Shown: positions 35,263 to 43,673 of the stretch, in pieces
How positions within the stretch are numbered: the stretch's first letter is position 1
Layout: each line of letters starts with the position of its first letter
Assembly (NCBI RefSeq): GCF_018343515.1
Contig: NZ_JAGYPD010000005.1
Location: forward strand, 124,001 to 188,000
Length of the DNA stretch: 64,000 nucleotides
Direction of reading: 5' to 3'
From: Bacillus sp. FJAT-50079
GTDB lineage: Bacteria > Bacillota > Bacilli > Bacillales > Bacillaceae_C
Made by a program: the position numbers and the translations under genes
The notes under the pieces: model-generated
The model's input: the letters and a program-made list of their open reading frames with translations, nothing else
Database searches by the model: none
What the model was told of the DNA's origin: nothing

Positions 35263-35978
35263 TGTACGGTCTCCTTTGCCTTATGATTTAAATCTAATAA
35301 TCGTAAAATCTCGGATTTTTTCTCTGCAAGAGTCGCATCCCCTCGGGATCGCGGTTTCTCCAAATCTAGCTTTATTTCCGCATACAATTGTCCAGGCTGC
35401 CCTCGTAAAATAAATATGCGATCACATAAATATAAAGCTTCATCAATATCGTGAGTGACAAGCATCATCGTCGCTTGCGTCCTTTTCCAAATCGATAGCA
35501 ATAAATCTTGAAGCTGCATTTTTGTAAAAGCATCAAGCGCACTGAACGGTTCATCTAAAAGCAACACATCTGGCTCGGTAATGAGGGAGCGAGCAATTGC
35601 CGTTCGCTGTGCCATCCCACCTGATAAATCTTTTGGAAAATGTTTTTCAAATCCTTCGAGGCCAACAAGCTCTAGCAATTCCTTCGCTCTTTCACTGTTC
35701 TTTTCTCCCTTCACTCCAAAGGAAACATTATCTTGAACGGAAAGCCATGGCATTAATCGCGGCTCTTGAAACATCATCCCTACTTTGCCATTTTCTAATG
35801 TGAAACTGCCATCGTACCCATCATCAAGGCCAGAGAGTACTCGCAGTAAAGTACTTTTCCCACAACCACTTGTGCCTAATATCCCGATGATTTCTCCTTG
35901 CTTGATTGTAAAACTAATGTTTTCGAATCCAGCCTTTCCACCATTAAAGGTGCGGCTTATGTTTTTTGCTGCAAGCAC
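35259..35978 (-). CDS. ABC transporter ATPase, SsuB/TauB type (239 aa)
   Basis: Walker A GTSGCGKST, Q-loop MMFQEPRLMPWLSV, signature LSGGMAQRTAIARSL, Walker B VLLLDEPFSALD, H-loop LVTHDIDEAL. The QEPRLMPW wording is typical for nitrate/sulfonate/taurine importers. Third gene of the riboswitch operon, downstream of its binding protein and permease. Confidence 0.9.
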   Translation of the reverse strand: MLAAKNISRTFNGGKAGFENISFTIKQGEIIGILGTSGCGKSTLLRVLSGLDDGYDGSFTLENGKVGMMFQEPRLMPWLSVQDNVSFGVKGEKNSERAKELLELVGLEGFEKHFPKDLSGGMAQRTAIARSLITEPDVLLLDEPFSALDAFTKMQLQDLLLSIWKRTQATMMLVTHDIDEALYLCDRIFILRGQPGQLYAEIKLDLEKPRSRGDATLAEKKSEILRLLDLNHKAKETVQ

Positions 35979-35991
35979 ACTCGAAACCTCC

Positions 35992-36846
35992 TTATCTATG
36001 ATTTGCTAGACGATCTTGCCAACGCAACGAACGTTCTTCTATATATTTAAGCAATGAATCGGTCACTTTTCCGATGACCGCAAATAAAAAGATACTTGCA
36101 ATAATGAGCTCCGGTGAATACGTATTTTGTCCGACAATCAGCAAATAACCAAGTCCTTGACTTGCGCCCATAATTTCCGCTGCCACAACGAACATCCATC
36201 CCAACCCTAATCCGCTGCGCAAACCAACAAGAAAGGATGGCAAGGAAGCGGGAAGAATGATTTTTCGAAGCGTCTCCGTTGAACTGAAGCCATAAATCTT
36301 ACCGACTTCAATGAGCTTGCGATCGACTCCTTGGATACCAGAAACGATGTTTAAATAAACGGGAAAGAACACCCCAACCGCAATTAATGTTACCTTTGAC
36401 GATTCACCAATGCCCATCCAAAGAATGAAAAGCGGTACCCATGCAAGCGAAGGAATCGCACGAAAGGCTTGAATAAGTGGGTCCATTAATTTTTCTAAAA
36501 ACCTTGAATATCCGACGAGCGATCCAAGGATAACCGCCGTGATCGTTCCTAATAAGAAGCCAAGTGCAACCCGATATAATGTTGTCCCAACATGTCCAAA
36601 CAATGTTCCCGCGCTGCCCATTTCGATGATTTCGCGAATAATCATCGTTGGTGCAGGTAGTAGATGCGCCTCAATCACTCCAAGTCTTGCAAACACTTCC
36701 CAAACGGTTAATAAGATAAATGGAATGATGCTTCCGATGATCCATCTTTCATTGCTTTTATAAATCGATGTTCCAGTGAAGGAGGCTTTTTTCTCCTTCT
36801 TCACTGGAACATGAACCGCTTCACCTCTACTGCTCAACCGTGCCAC
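35992..36846 (-). CDS. ABC transporter permease, SsuC/TauC type (284 aa)
   Basis: Six hydrophobic segments after a charged N-terminus of about 35 residues. The EAA-like loop is EVGKIYGFSSTETLRKIILPASLPSFLVG (with the conserved Gly). AFRAIPSLAWVPLFILWMG is a signature of the sulfonate/nitrate/taurine permease family. Operates with the neighbouring ATPase and binding protein. The substrate is probably a sulfur compound, given SAM-riboswitch control. Confidence 0.9.
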   Translation of the reverse strand: MARLSSRGEAVHVPVKKEKKASFTGTSIYKSNERWIIGSIIPFILLTVWEVFARLGVIEAHLLPAPTMIIREIIEMGSAGTLFGHVGTTLYRVALGFLLGTITAVILGSLVGYSRFLEKLMDPLIQAFRAIPSLAWVPLFILWMGIGESSKVTLIAVGVFFPVYLNIVSGIQGVDRKLIEVGKIYGFSSTETLRKIILPASLPSFLVGLRSGLGLGWMFVVAAEIMGASQGLGYLLIVGQNTYSPELIIASIFLFAVIGKVTDSLLKYIEERSLRWQDRLANHR

Positions 36847-36854
36847 TTCCTTTC

Positions 36855-37820
36855 TTAATCATTAAAAAAATCCGGATTGATTAAATCGTCGACCAATTGG
36901 TTCACATCGATTTTCTCATCAATGATTCCCTCTGCTTGCAACGTTTCACCCGCTGCTAAAATTGATTCTCTTTGGGCATCACCTGGTTCCGATGTGGAAA
37001 AATCATTGCGCTCAAGCTGTAATTTTGCAACCGCCAAATCAATTTGTGCTTCTTTTGCTAAAATTTCAGCTGTTTCCTCAGGGTGCTCGAGCGCCCATTG
37101 ACGAGCTTCTTCATACACTTGAATGACCTTTTTCACATATTCTGGATATTTTTCCGCAAACTCTTTACGCACATTTAATGTTCCATATGTGTTGAAGTCA
37201 GGATTTCTGAAAAAGAGCTGGGTTCCTGCATCATTTTCAACTTTTGCCATATGTGGATCGAGTCCTGCCCATGCATCTACTTCCCCGGAAAGCAACGCAG
37301 CCGCGCCATCCCCATGTTGTAAATTAATGATTTCTACATCGTTAGCAGCAACGCCCTTCGCATCAAGTGCACGCAGTAAGAAAATATATGGATCTGTTCC
37401 AAGTGTGGCTGCCACCTTTTTCCCTTTTAACTGCTCAACAGATGTAATCGTATCGTCCTTTGCAACGAGAGCCGTCCATTCTGGCTTCGAATAAATATAA
37501 ACCGTTTCAATTGGAGAGTTTTTTGCTTTCGCCATTAATGCCGCTGCACCAGCCGTCGATCCGAAATCAACGCTTTTTGAATTTAAAAACTCCAACGCTT
37601 TATTACTTCCTTGACTTAAAACGAATTCGACTTCAATTCCTTCTTCCTCAAACACCGCTTCCGCAAAGCCTTTTTCTTTTAACACTAAGCTTGTCGGTGA
37701 ATAATGCGCATAATCCAAAACAATTTTCTTCGGTTTTCCTGAATCAGCACTTGCTGAGCATCCCGCTAATCCGATTACTGCCGTGATAATGAACAATGTT
37801 TTTATTAACCATGATTTCAT
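36855..37820 (-). CDS. ABC transporter binding lipoprotein, SsuA/TauA type (321 aa)
   Basis: Lipoprotein signal MKSWLIKTLFIITAVIGLAG followed by Cys (lipobox LAGC, Cys21). The mature domain is of the NMT1/SsuA type: SNKALEFLNSKSVDFGSTAGAAAL, VEQLKGKKVAATLGTDPYIF, LLSGEVDAWAGLDPHMAK. I place the start at ATG 37820 after GGGGGA; upstream in-frame ATGs have no ribosome site. It is the first gene after the SAM-I riboswitch, so synthesis should stop when S-adenosylmethionine is plentiful. Confidence 0.9.
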   Translation of the reverse strand: MKSWLIKTLFIITAVIGLAGCSASADSGKPKKIVLDYAHYSPTSLVLKEKGFAEAVFEEEGIEVEFVLSQGSNKALEFLNSKSVDFGSTAGAAALMAKAKNSPIETVYIYSKPEWTALVAKDDTITSVEQLKGKKVAATLGTDPYIFLLRALDAKGVAANDVEIINLQHGDGAAALLSGEVDAWAGLDPHMAKVENDAGTQLFFRNPDFNTYGTLNVRKEFAEKYPEYVKKVIQVYEEARQWALEHPEETAEILAKEAQIDLAVAKLQLERNDFSTSEPGDAQRESILAAGETLQAEGIIDEKIDVNQLVDDLINPDFFND

Positions 37821-37896
37821 TTTAATTCCCCCTAATTTCATGTAATTACTTGGTTTAATAATTAAAAATGTTTCCGATTTTCTCATTTAGAACAAG

Positions 37897-38053
37897 AAAA
37901 AACCCTCTTCTATAAGAAGAGGGCGTATATGTCCGGTTCCTCCTCTTATCTTCCAGATCATTGATCTGTAGGATGTAGCACCTTCTCAAACATAAATGTT
38001 TGCAGGTTGCCGGGCTTCATCGGGCCTATTCCCTCCGCCACTCTCGATAAGAG
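37897..38053 (-). ncRNA. SAM-I riboswitch (S-box) with terminator
   Basis: Minus-strand leader with the S-box core: CTTATCGAGAG, GGCGGAGGGA, GGCCCGATGAAGCCCGGCAACC, AAGGTGCTACATCC, and the closing P1 strand GATAAGAG. The aptamer covers about 38053 to 37942. It is followed by a terminator stem CCCTCTTC / GAAGAGGG and T-run (37925-37897). When SAM binds, the terminator forms; otherwise an antiterminator using the P1 3' strand lets the ABC/ligase operon be read. Confidence 0.95.
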
Positions 38054-38089
38054 TTATAATTGAATTGTCATGTTTTACCTATGAACTGA

Positions 38090-38118
38090 AGTATATACGA
38101 TCAAATTTAATCTGTCAA
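38090..38118 (-). promoter_or_regulatory. Sigma-A promoter of the riboswitch operon
   Basis: Minus strand TTGACA, 17-nt spacer, TATACT, placed about 30 nt before the S-box P1 stem. Confidence 0.85.
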
Positions 38119-38142
38119 ACCAAATTTTTAAAATTATTAAAC

Positions 38143-39288
38143 TTACAAAAATGCTTTATCAATCGCAGTATTTAGCTGATTGACGATATCATGCTGATTT
38201 TCAATACCAATTGAAAGGCGAACAACGCGATCGTTGAGCCCTAATTTTTCCTGCGTTTCCGGCGGCAAATTACGATGCGATGTTCCTAGTGGATACGAAA
38301 CCGTCGTCTCCACCCCACCTAATGAAGGGACAATTTTTACCCAACCAAGAGACGCAAAGAACGCTCGAATATTACAATTAGGCGCAAGCTCAATCGTTAC
38401 AACCGCACCTTTACCTTCAGCTGACACTTGTTCTGGATAGTATACTTTGGATACTCGTTCATTGTCTTTCAATGCATGAGCAACGAATTCCGCGTTTTGC
38501 GCTTGCTTTTCCATGCGTAAGCTTAATGTCTTAATCCCTCTACAAGTAAGCCATGCTTCAAATGGACTTAAATTTCCGCCTAAGCTAATGACCTTTTGCT
38601 GAGCCTTTTGAACGAGTGCCTTGCTTCCAACAATGATTCCAGCCGACACATCGCTATGTCCGCCAATATATTTTGTCGCACTATGCACAACAAGGTCTAC
38701 CCCTTGCTCGTATGGTCGTAATAAATATGGTGTTGCGAATGTATTATCAACCATCGTTACGAGATTAAATTCTTTCCCAAGCTTTACGAGGGTCGATAGA
38801 TTTTCCACCCGTAAAAATGGATTTGTTATACTTTCCGTATATAAAAGCTTTGTATTTGGTTTAATTGCCGCGCGAATTTCGTCCTTATTGGCAAACGAGG
38901 CGAATGTCACATCAATGCCAAAATTTCGCAATTCCACGTCAAGTAAATGATAGGTCCCACCATATAAATCATCACATGCAACAAGATGATCTCCACTTTT
39001 GGCAACCGCAAGAATTCCCGCCATTATCGCAGACATTCCTGAAGAAGACGCCACACCTGCCTCTGCACCTTCCAAAGCCGCAATAGCCGCACCGAGTTCA
39101 TCTGTATTTGGATTTCCATATCGCGAATATAAATAAGGTGTTTCACCCGCAAAATGCCCTTCAAGCTCATCAAGATTTTTAAACGAAAATGAGGACGTTT
39201 GATAAATCGGCGAAGCCTTCGCCGTAAAATTGTTTGTTTGCTTTCGAGATTGATGCACTACTTTTGTATCAAAAAAAACGTCACTCAT
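38143..39288 (-). CDS. Cys/Met-metabolism PLP enzyme (cystathionine gamma-synthase/lyase family, 381 aa)
   Basis: Fold-type I trans-sulfuration enzyme. Features are YSRYGNPNTDELGAAIAALE, SSSGMSAIMAGILA, LVACDDLYGGTYHLL, TESITNPFLRV, MVDNTFATPYL and the PLP-lysine region VVHSATKYIGGHSDV; GGVETTVSYPLGTSHR near the end. The exact reaction (gamma-synthase, gamma-lyase, beta-lyase or methionine gamma-lyase) cannot be fixed by eye. ATG 39288 (MSDVFFDTKVVHQS) after TAGGAGTG is the start; the 52 extra upstream codons overlap the promoter. The neighbouring SAM riboswitch operon supports a sulfur role. Confidence 0.85.
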   Translation of the reverse strand: MSDVFFDTKVVHQSRKQTNNFTAKASPIYQTSSFSFKNLDELEGHFAGETPYLYSRYGNPNTDELGAAIAALEGAEAGVASSSGMSAIMAGILAVAKSGDHLVACDDLYGGTYHLLDVELRNFGIDVTFASFANKDEIRAAIKPNTKLLYTESITNPFLRVENLSTLVKLGKEFNLVTMVDNTFATPYLLRPYEQGVDLVVHSATKYIGGHSDVSAGIIVGSKALVQKAQQKVISLGGNLSPFEAWLTCRGIKTLSLRMEKQAQNAEFVAHALKDNERVSKVYYPEQVSAEGKGAVVTIELAPNCNIRAFFASLGWVKIVPSLGGVETTVSYPLGTSHRNLPPETQEKLGLNDRVVRLSIGIENQHDIVNQLNTAIDKAFL

Positions 39289-39315
39289 CTGTGATGTCAC
39301 TCCTATGTATAAATA

Positions 39316-39357
39316 TTCAATAATTGCGATTATACTCACAATTATTGAAGTTGTCAA
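39316..39357 (-). promoter_or_regulatory. Sigma-A promoter with embedded inverted-repeat operator
   Basis: Minus strand TTGACA (39352-39357), 17-nt spacer, TATAAT (39329-39334). A perfect 11-bp inverted repeat TTCAATAATTG-N12-CAATTATTGAA (39316-39349) spans the spacer, the -10 and the start region. An unknown repressor probably controls the PLP enzyme here; no S-box or T-box is seen in this short leader. Confidence 0.8.
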
Positions 39358-39430
39358 AAAAAAGGTCTTCGATAAATTCTTTGTAAAAGGGCAACCTATC
39401 GAAGAATTTATTTCGTAAAGGAGTGCAGAC

Positions 39431-40564
39431 ATGAAAGCAGTCACCTATCAGGGGCCAAAAAAGGTTGAGGTAAAGCAGGTTGATGATCCAAAAATTCAAA
39501 AGAAAGATGACATTATCATTCGGATTACATCCACAGCCATTTGTGGCTCGGACTTGCATCTCTATCAAGGGAATATGAAGCTGAGAGAAGATTATATTAT
39601 TGGTCATGAACCAATGGGAATCGTTGAAGAAACAGGATCTGAGGTAACGAAGGTGAAAAAAGGTGACAGAGTGATCATCCCTTTCACCGTTGCCTGTGGA
39701 AATTGTATTTATTGTCAAAATCAGATGGAAAGTCAATGCGACCATTCGAATCCTTTTGAAGATACAGGCGGATATTTTGGCTACACGGAAATGTATGGCG
39801 ATCACCCCGGTGGACAAGCGGAGTTTTTAAAAGTACCTTTTGGAAACTTCATGCCATTCCTCGTGCCGGAATCATGTGAATTAGAGGATGAATCATTGCT
39901 TTTCTTATCAGACGTGCTCCCAACCGCTTATTGGAGTGTGGAGAATGCAGGAGTTAAAAAAGGAGACACGGTCATTGTATTAGGCTGTGGTCCAGTTGGC
40001 TTGATGACGCAGAAATTTGCTTCATTAAAAGGAGCTGGACGGGTTATTGCTATTGATTATTTAGAATATAGGCTGCTCCAAGCAAAAAGAATGAACAAAG
40101 TGGAAATATATGATTTTAGTAAAATCGAAGATATTGGCCTATATTTGAGGGAAATAACGAAAGGCGGCGCAGACGTCATTATCGATTGCGCTGGAATGGA
40201 CGGCAAAAAAACACCGCTTGAAAAAATGGGACAAAAACTAAAGCTTCAAGGCGGGACACTGAGTGCGATTGAAATTGCCATGAAGGCAGTAAGGAAATAT
40301 GGAACCGTTCAATTAACCGGTGTCTATGGTTCGAATTATAATCTTTTTCCATTAGGTGAGTTTTTTTCTCGCAACATCACTTTAAAAATGGGACAAGCAC
40401 CTGTCATCCATTATATGCCTGAGCTTTATGAAAAAATCGTCAACGAGGAATTTGATCCCACCGAGATCATTACACATAAACTTCCACTCGATGATGCTGC
40501 ACACGGCTATCAAATATTTAATGGCCGTGAAGATGATTGTATTAAGGTTGTTTTAAAGCCTTGA
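39431..40564 (+). CDS. Zinc-dependent alcohol dehydrogenase family protein (377 aa)
   Basis: Medium-chain dehydrogenase of the formaldehyde-dehydrogenase-like branch. Catalytic zinc ligands lie in AICGSDLHLYQG and GHEPMG. The structural zinc cluster is CGNCIYCQNQMESQC. The nucleotide fold shows GCGPVGLMTQ, and an acidic residue (AIDYLEYR) suggests NAD. Close in style to B. subtilis AdhB. Substrate unknown. AAAGGAG ribosome site. Divergent from the PLP enzyme and ended by its own terminator. Confidence 0.87.
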   Translation: MKAVTYQGPKKVEVKQVDDPKIQKKDDIIIRITSTAICGSDLHLYQGNMKLREDYIIGHEPMGIVEETGSEVTKVKKGDRVIIPFTVACGNCIYCQNQMESQCDHSNPFEDTGGYFGYTEMYGDHPGGQAEFLKVPFGNFMPFLVPESCELEDESLLFLSDVLPTAYWSVENAGVKKGDTVIVLGCGPVGLMTQKFASLKGAGRVIAIDYLEYRLLQAKRMNKVEIYDFSKIEDIGLYLREITKGGADVIIDCAGMDGKKTPLEKMGQKLKLQGGTLSAIEIAMKAVRKYGTVQLTGVYGSNYNLFPLGEFFSRNITLKMGQAPVIHYMPELYEKIVNEEFDPTEIITHKLPLDDAAHGYQIFNGREDDCIKVVLKP

Positions 40565-40645
40565 GAAAAAAAGTGGAAGGCCTATCTAATATATATATAT
40601 CCCAGGGATCGTAACAGTATTGAAGAGAGTAGTCCTTATAAAAGG

Positions 40646-40683
40646 AAAATGTCTTTCAAAAGTGATTTGAAAGACATTTTTTA
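40646..40683 (+). terminator. Terminator of the zinc dehydrogenase gene
   Basis: Stem AAATGTCTTTCAA / TTTGAAAGACATTT followed by T-run, 80 nt past the stop codon. Confidence 0.8.
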
Positions 40684-40741
40684 ATGATATACATGAAAAA
40701 GCGTCCTTCATCCATCAAATGCCAAGCTAATGATTTTCCAA

Positions 40742-41149
40742 TTATCCCCCTAGGAAAGTAGGAGGACTTACGGGCTTACCATCTAGCCCGGAGTAAAACT
40801 CCCTAATTGAAACACTAAACGTGTTGGTTTCAGGATGATATTCATATCCTTGTATGACCCAATCATCAAATTGATTATTACCTTGATAATCAAATAGGAG
40901 CCATTCACTATCGTTTTCATTTATTATTGCATATAATTTTTTCTCTCTCTCCTCAAGGGTGATGTTTTCAAACAATAATTGGTCCATTCTTTCTTTATCC
41001 CCTGAGGTGTGTGCTACTACAAAATCTCTTGATAAATTGCTAATAAAGGCGAAACTTTCTTTTTCTATTATTACCTACAGCGCTTTCTGTTTTAGAACAC
41101 GCTGCAACTAAAGAAAAGATACAAACAAATATTAATATTTTCTTCCCAT
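40742..41149 (-). pseudogene. Frameshifted lipoprotein gene
   Basis: An intact 81-codon frame (MDQLLFENITLEEREKKLYA... ending PPTFLGG, 40742-40987) lacks a good ribosome site. Its frame runs further upstream as KESFAFISNLSRDFVVAHTS. In another frame just before it, KKILIFVCIFSLVAACSKTE is a lipoprotein signal with a LVAAC lipobox, ahead of which AGAGGGG and ATG 41149 sit in yet another frame. Two small indels (near the ATG and near GTAGGTAATAAT at about 41065) separate the pieces. The product would be a secreted lipoprotein of about 135 residues, function unknown. Confidence 0.7.
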
Positions 41150-41348
41150 AGTTTCCCCTCTGCTTCACAATTATAATAATCGTGTTTGTCCCCTTGAAAA
41201 TTTACAAATTTTTCTAAATCTAAAATTATCATTTTAATATTATTATTAATTGAGACTTATGGCAATAGGATCGGGTATTTAAGCAGCATTATACGTGAAA
41301 TACTCCTTGCTAAAAAACGCCTACATTTTGTGCAGATGTTGATGCCAA

Positions 41349-41388
41349 CAAAAAAGCCTATCTTAAAACATCTGTTTCAAGATAGACC
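41349..41388 (-). terminator. Terminator of the his operon
   Basis: Minus-strand stem TCTATCTTGAAACA / TTTTAAGATAGG then T6, directly after the hisIE stop. Confidence 0.85.
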
Positions 41389-41395
41389 CTTCCAT

Positions 41396-42046
41396 TTACC
41401 ACTGTTCAATTTCTCGTCGTTCTTTTTTCGCATTGCCTTTTTTAGATGAGCGCTTGCATAGTTCTGCTTCAACTGACTCTAATGAAACGTCTTGATCTGC
41501 GAGCAAGACAAGCAGATGATACAAAAGATCTCCACATTCATTCACGAGCTCATCTTTATCATTATTTTTAGCGGCAATAATCACTTCGCCTGCTTCTTCG
41601 ATTAGCTTTTTGGCGATTTTATCGGTGCCTTTTTCAAATAAATAGCTTGTATATGATCCTTGAATCGGAGCCGTTTTCCGCTCCTCGATTTCTTCGCTAA
41701 GTGTTTGATAAATCGACGTATTTGTTAACTCTTGCTCCTCACCTTCGACCCAATTGTAGAAACATGATTGGGCTCCTGTGTGACAAGCTGGTCCGAGCGG
41801 CTCTACTCGAATTAACAGTGAGTCGCCATCACAATCGAGTTGAATCGATTTGACGATTTGTTTATTTCCCGATGTTGCTCCTTTGTTCCAATACTCCTCG
41901 CGTGAACGAGAATAAAACCATGTTTCTTTCGTTTCGAGCGTTTTCTCGTATGCTTTTTCATCCATATAGGCAAGCATAAGTACTTCGCCATTCCGATCAT
42001 CAACAATCACGGCAGGAACTAATCCTTTGGAAAAATCAACTTTCAC
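41396..42046 (-). CDS. hisI: Bifunctional phosphoribosyl-AMP cyclohydrolase / phosphoribosyl-ATP pyrophosphatase (216 aa)
   Basis: HisIE fusion for steps 2 and 3 of histidine synthesis. The HisI domain covers about residues 1-112 ([56 protein letters not shown] with metal ligands). The HisE domain covers about 118-205 ([50 protein letters not shown]). GTG start overlapping hisF by 11 nt. Last gene of the operon. Confidence 0.93.
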   Translation of the reverse strand: MKVDFSKGLVPAVIVDDRNGEVLMLAYMDEKAYEKTLETKETWFYSRSREEYWNKGATSGNKQIVKSIQLDCDGDSLLIRVEPLGPACHTGAQSCFYNWVEGEEQELTNTSIYQTLSEEIEERKTAPIQGSYTSYLFEKGTDKIAKKLIEEAGEVIIAAKNNDKDELVNECGDLLYHLLVLLADQDVSLESVEAELCKRSSKKGNAKKERREIEQW

Positions 42047-42797
42047 TTACTTTCACTCCCTGCTCGCGGCACAATGCTTTTACTTCTGCTACATTGATGA
42101 TATTTTCGTGAAAAATCGATGCGGCTAACGCAGCGGCAACATTTGTTCCTTTAAACACCTCGACAATATGCTCACCATTTCCGCAACCGCCTGAGGCGAT
42201 TACAGGAAGACTAACTGCATCGACAATGGCTTGCGTTAAAGCTAAATCATACCCGTCCTTAACGCCGTCACGATCAACGCTCGTTAATAAAATCGAGCCT
42301 GCACCAAGTTCCTCAAGTTTTTTTGCCCATTCAATCGCGTCAAGCCCCGAATCATGCAACCCGCCGCGTGTCATCACATGCCATGAGCCATCAGGAAAAA
42401 GCTTCGCATCAACCGCCGCAACAATTCGATCACGACCAAATTTTTCCGCTGCTTCAGCAATTAGCTCAGGACGGACAACTGCTGCCGAGCTAATCCCAAC
42501 TTTATCTGCGCCGGCTTCAAGCACTCGTGAAATATCATCGAGTGATTTGATGCCGCCGCCGACTGTAAAGGGAACTTTCACTTTTTCTGCGACTCGCTTC
42601 ACGACGTCAACGATCGTATCTCTTCCTTCAGTTGTCGCGGAAATATCTAAAAACACTAATTCATCTGCGCCATTGTCGGAATAATTTTTTGCCATTTCAA
42701 CAGGGTCACCCATTTCGCGCAATCCTTCAAAATTAACACCTTTCACGACTTTTCCGTCTTTCACATCTAAACATGGAATGATTTTTTTTAGTGTCAT
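42036..42797 (-). CDS. hisF: Imidazole glycerol phosphate synthase cyclase subunit (253 aa)
   Basis: TIM-barrel cyclase with catalytic Asp11 ([10 protein letters not shown]) and Asp130 (VDAK). It normally receives ammonia from HisH through the barrel. Compared with T. maritima HisF, the gate residues Arg5, Glu46, Lys99 and Glu167 appear here as Lys5, Glu46, Lys99 and Ser168 (GAGSILLTS instead of GAGEILLTS). The near-invariant THGGRKPTG loop is TRGGLHDSG. hisH is absent from the operon. The enzyme may use free ammonia. ATG overlaps the hisA stop codon. Confidence 0.93.
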   Translation of the reverse strand: MTLKKIIPCLDVKDGKVVKGVNFEGLREMGDPVEMAKNYSDNGADELVFLDISATTEGRDTIVDVVKRVAEKVKVPFTVGGGIKSLDDISRVLEAGADKVGISSAAVVRPELIAEAAEKFGRDRIVAAVDAKLFPDGSWHVMTRGGLHDSGLDAIEWAKKLEELGAGSILLTSVDRDGVKDGYDLALTQAIVDAVSLPVIASGGCGNGEHIVEVFKGTNVAAALAASIFHENIINVAEVKALCREQGVKVSES

Positions 42798-43498
42798 TGT
42801 ACACCGCCTCTTAATTTGACTGTTCCTTCATACATCGCTTTTCCAACGATTGCCTCGGTAATTCCAAGTTCCGCGATCGCATCGAGATCTGCTTGATTTC
42901 GAATCCCACCTGAAGCAACAATCGTACAATCAACTGCCTCGTTTATCTTTTTCAGTTGTTCAAGATTTGGTCCTGCCATCGTCCCATCTTTAGAAATATC
43001 AGTAAAAACAATCGTCTTTACGCCAAGTTGCTCCATTTTTTGGGCAAATTCAATGTAATCGACGTCTGTCTCTGCAATCCAACCGCTCACAGCGACTTTC
43101 TCGTCACGAGCGTCGATGCCTACGACGATATTTGCTTGATAATTTTTTAGCGCCTCTTTTAAGAAGCTTTCATCTTCCAATGCAGCTGTACCTAGAACAA
43201 CCCTTGAAACACCCGCTTTAATATACGATCTTACCGTTTCCATCGAGCGAATGCCGCCACCTACTTGGATTGGAACGGACGATATTTCACAGAGTTGAGA
43301 AATCAATTCAAGCTGTTCCGGTTTGCCAGAACGAGCGCCATCCAAGTCGACAATATGAATGATCTCAGCACCATCTGCGATAAATGTTTTCAGCTGTGAA
43401 ATCGGATCACTGCCTACCTGCATCGTTTGCTTAAAATCACCTTGATAAAGCCTTACACATTTTCCATTTATTAAGTCCATTGCTGGCAAAATCTTCAT
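42794..43498 (-). CDS. hisA: ProFAR isomerase (234 aa)
   Basis: Phosphoribosylformimino-5-aminoimidazole carboxamide ribotide isomerase, the half-barrel homologue of HisF. Catalytic Asp8 lies in [19 protein letters not shown], with [35 protein letters not shown] and [10 protein letters not shown] choose the second of two ATGs because it places AGGGGG at a normal distance. That ribosome site lies immediately beside a 21-bp repeat array which separates hisA from hisB by 172 nt; every other his junction overlaps or nearly so. Confidence 0.92.
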   Translation of the reverse strand: MKILPAMDLINGKCVRLYQGDFKQTMQVGSDPISQLKTFIADGAEIIHIVDLDGARSGKPEQLELISQLCEISSVPIQVGGGIRSMETVRSYIKAGVSRVVLGTAALEDESFLKEALKNYQANIVVGIDARDEKVAVSGWIAETDVDYIEFAQKMEQLGVKTIVFTDISKDGTMAGPNLEQLKKINEAVDCTIVASGGIRNQADLDAIAELGITEAIVGKAMYEGTVKLRGGVQ

Positions 43499-43520
43499 CA
43501 TGCATCCCCCTGAATCGCAA

Positions 43521-43667
43521 TTACTACCAATGATTGCGTATTTACTACCGATCTTGAGTTGTTTACTACCGATTATTGCAGATTTACTACCGATCTTTGG
43601 TCATTTACTACCGATTGTCGCAGGTTTACTAACGATCTTCGCCACTTTACTACCGATTGTAAAATCC
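43521..43667. repeat. Seven 21-bp tandem repeats at the usual hisH position
   Basis: TTACTACCGAT-type units begin at 43521, 43542, 43563, 43584, 43605, 43626 and 43647: exactly 21 bp each time. The first about 12 bp (TTTACTACCGAT) are conserved and the rest vary. The period is seven codons: the plus strand reads LLPI heptads and the minus strand (his mRNA sense) reads IGSK heptads, with one stop and no start signal. It fills nearly all of the hisB-hisA gap. Many bacilli carry hisH here. Confidence 0.95.
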
Positions 43668-43673
43668 TACCAC

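Noticed and set aside
39289-39444. 52-residue upstream extension of the Cys/Met PLP enzyme
   Set aside because: It crosses the promoter and operator; ATG 39288 has TAGGAGTG and begins at the conserved N-terminus.
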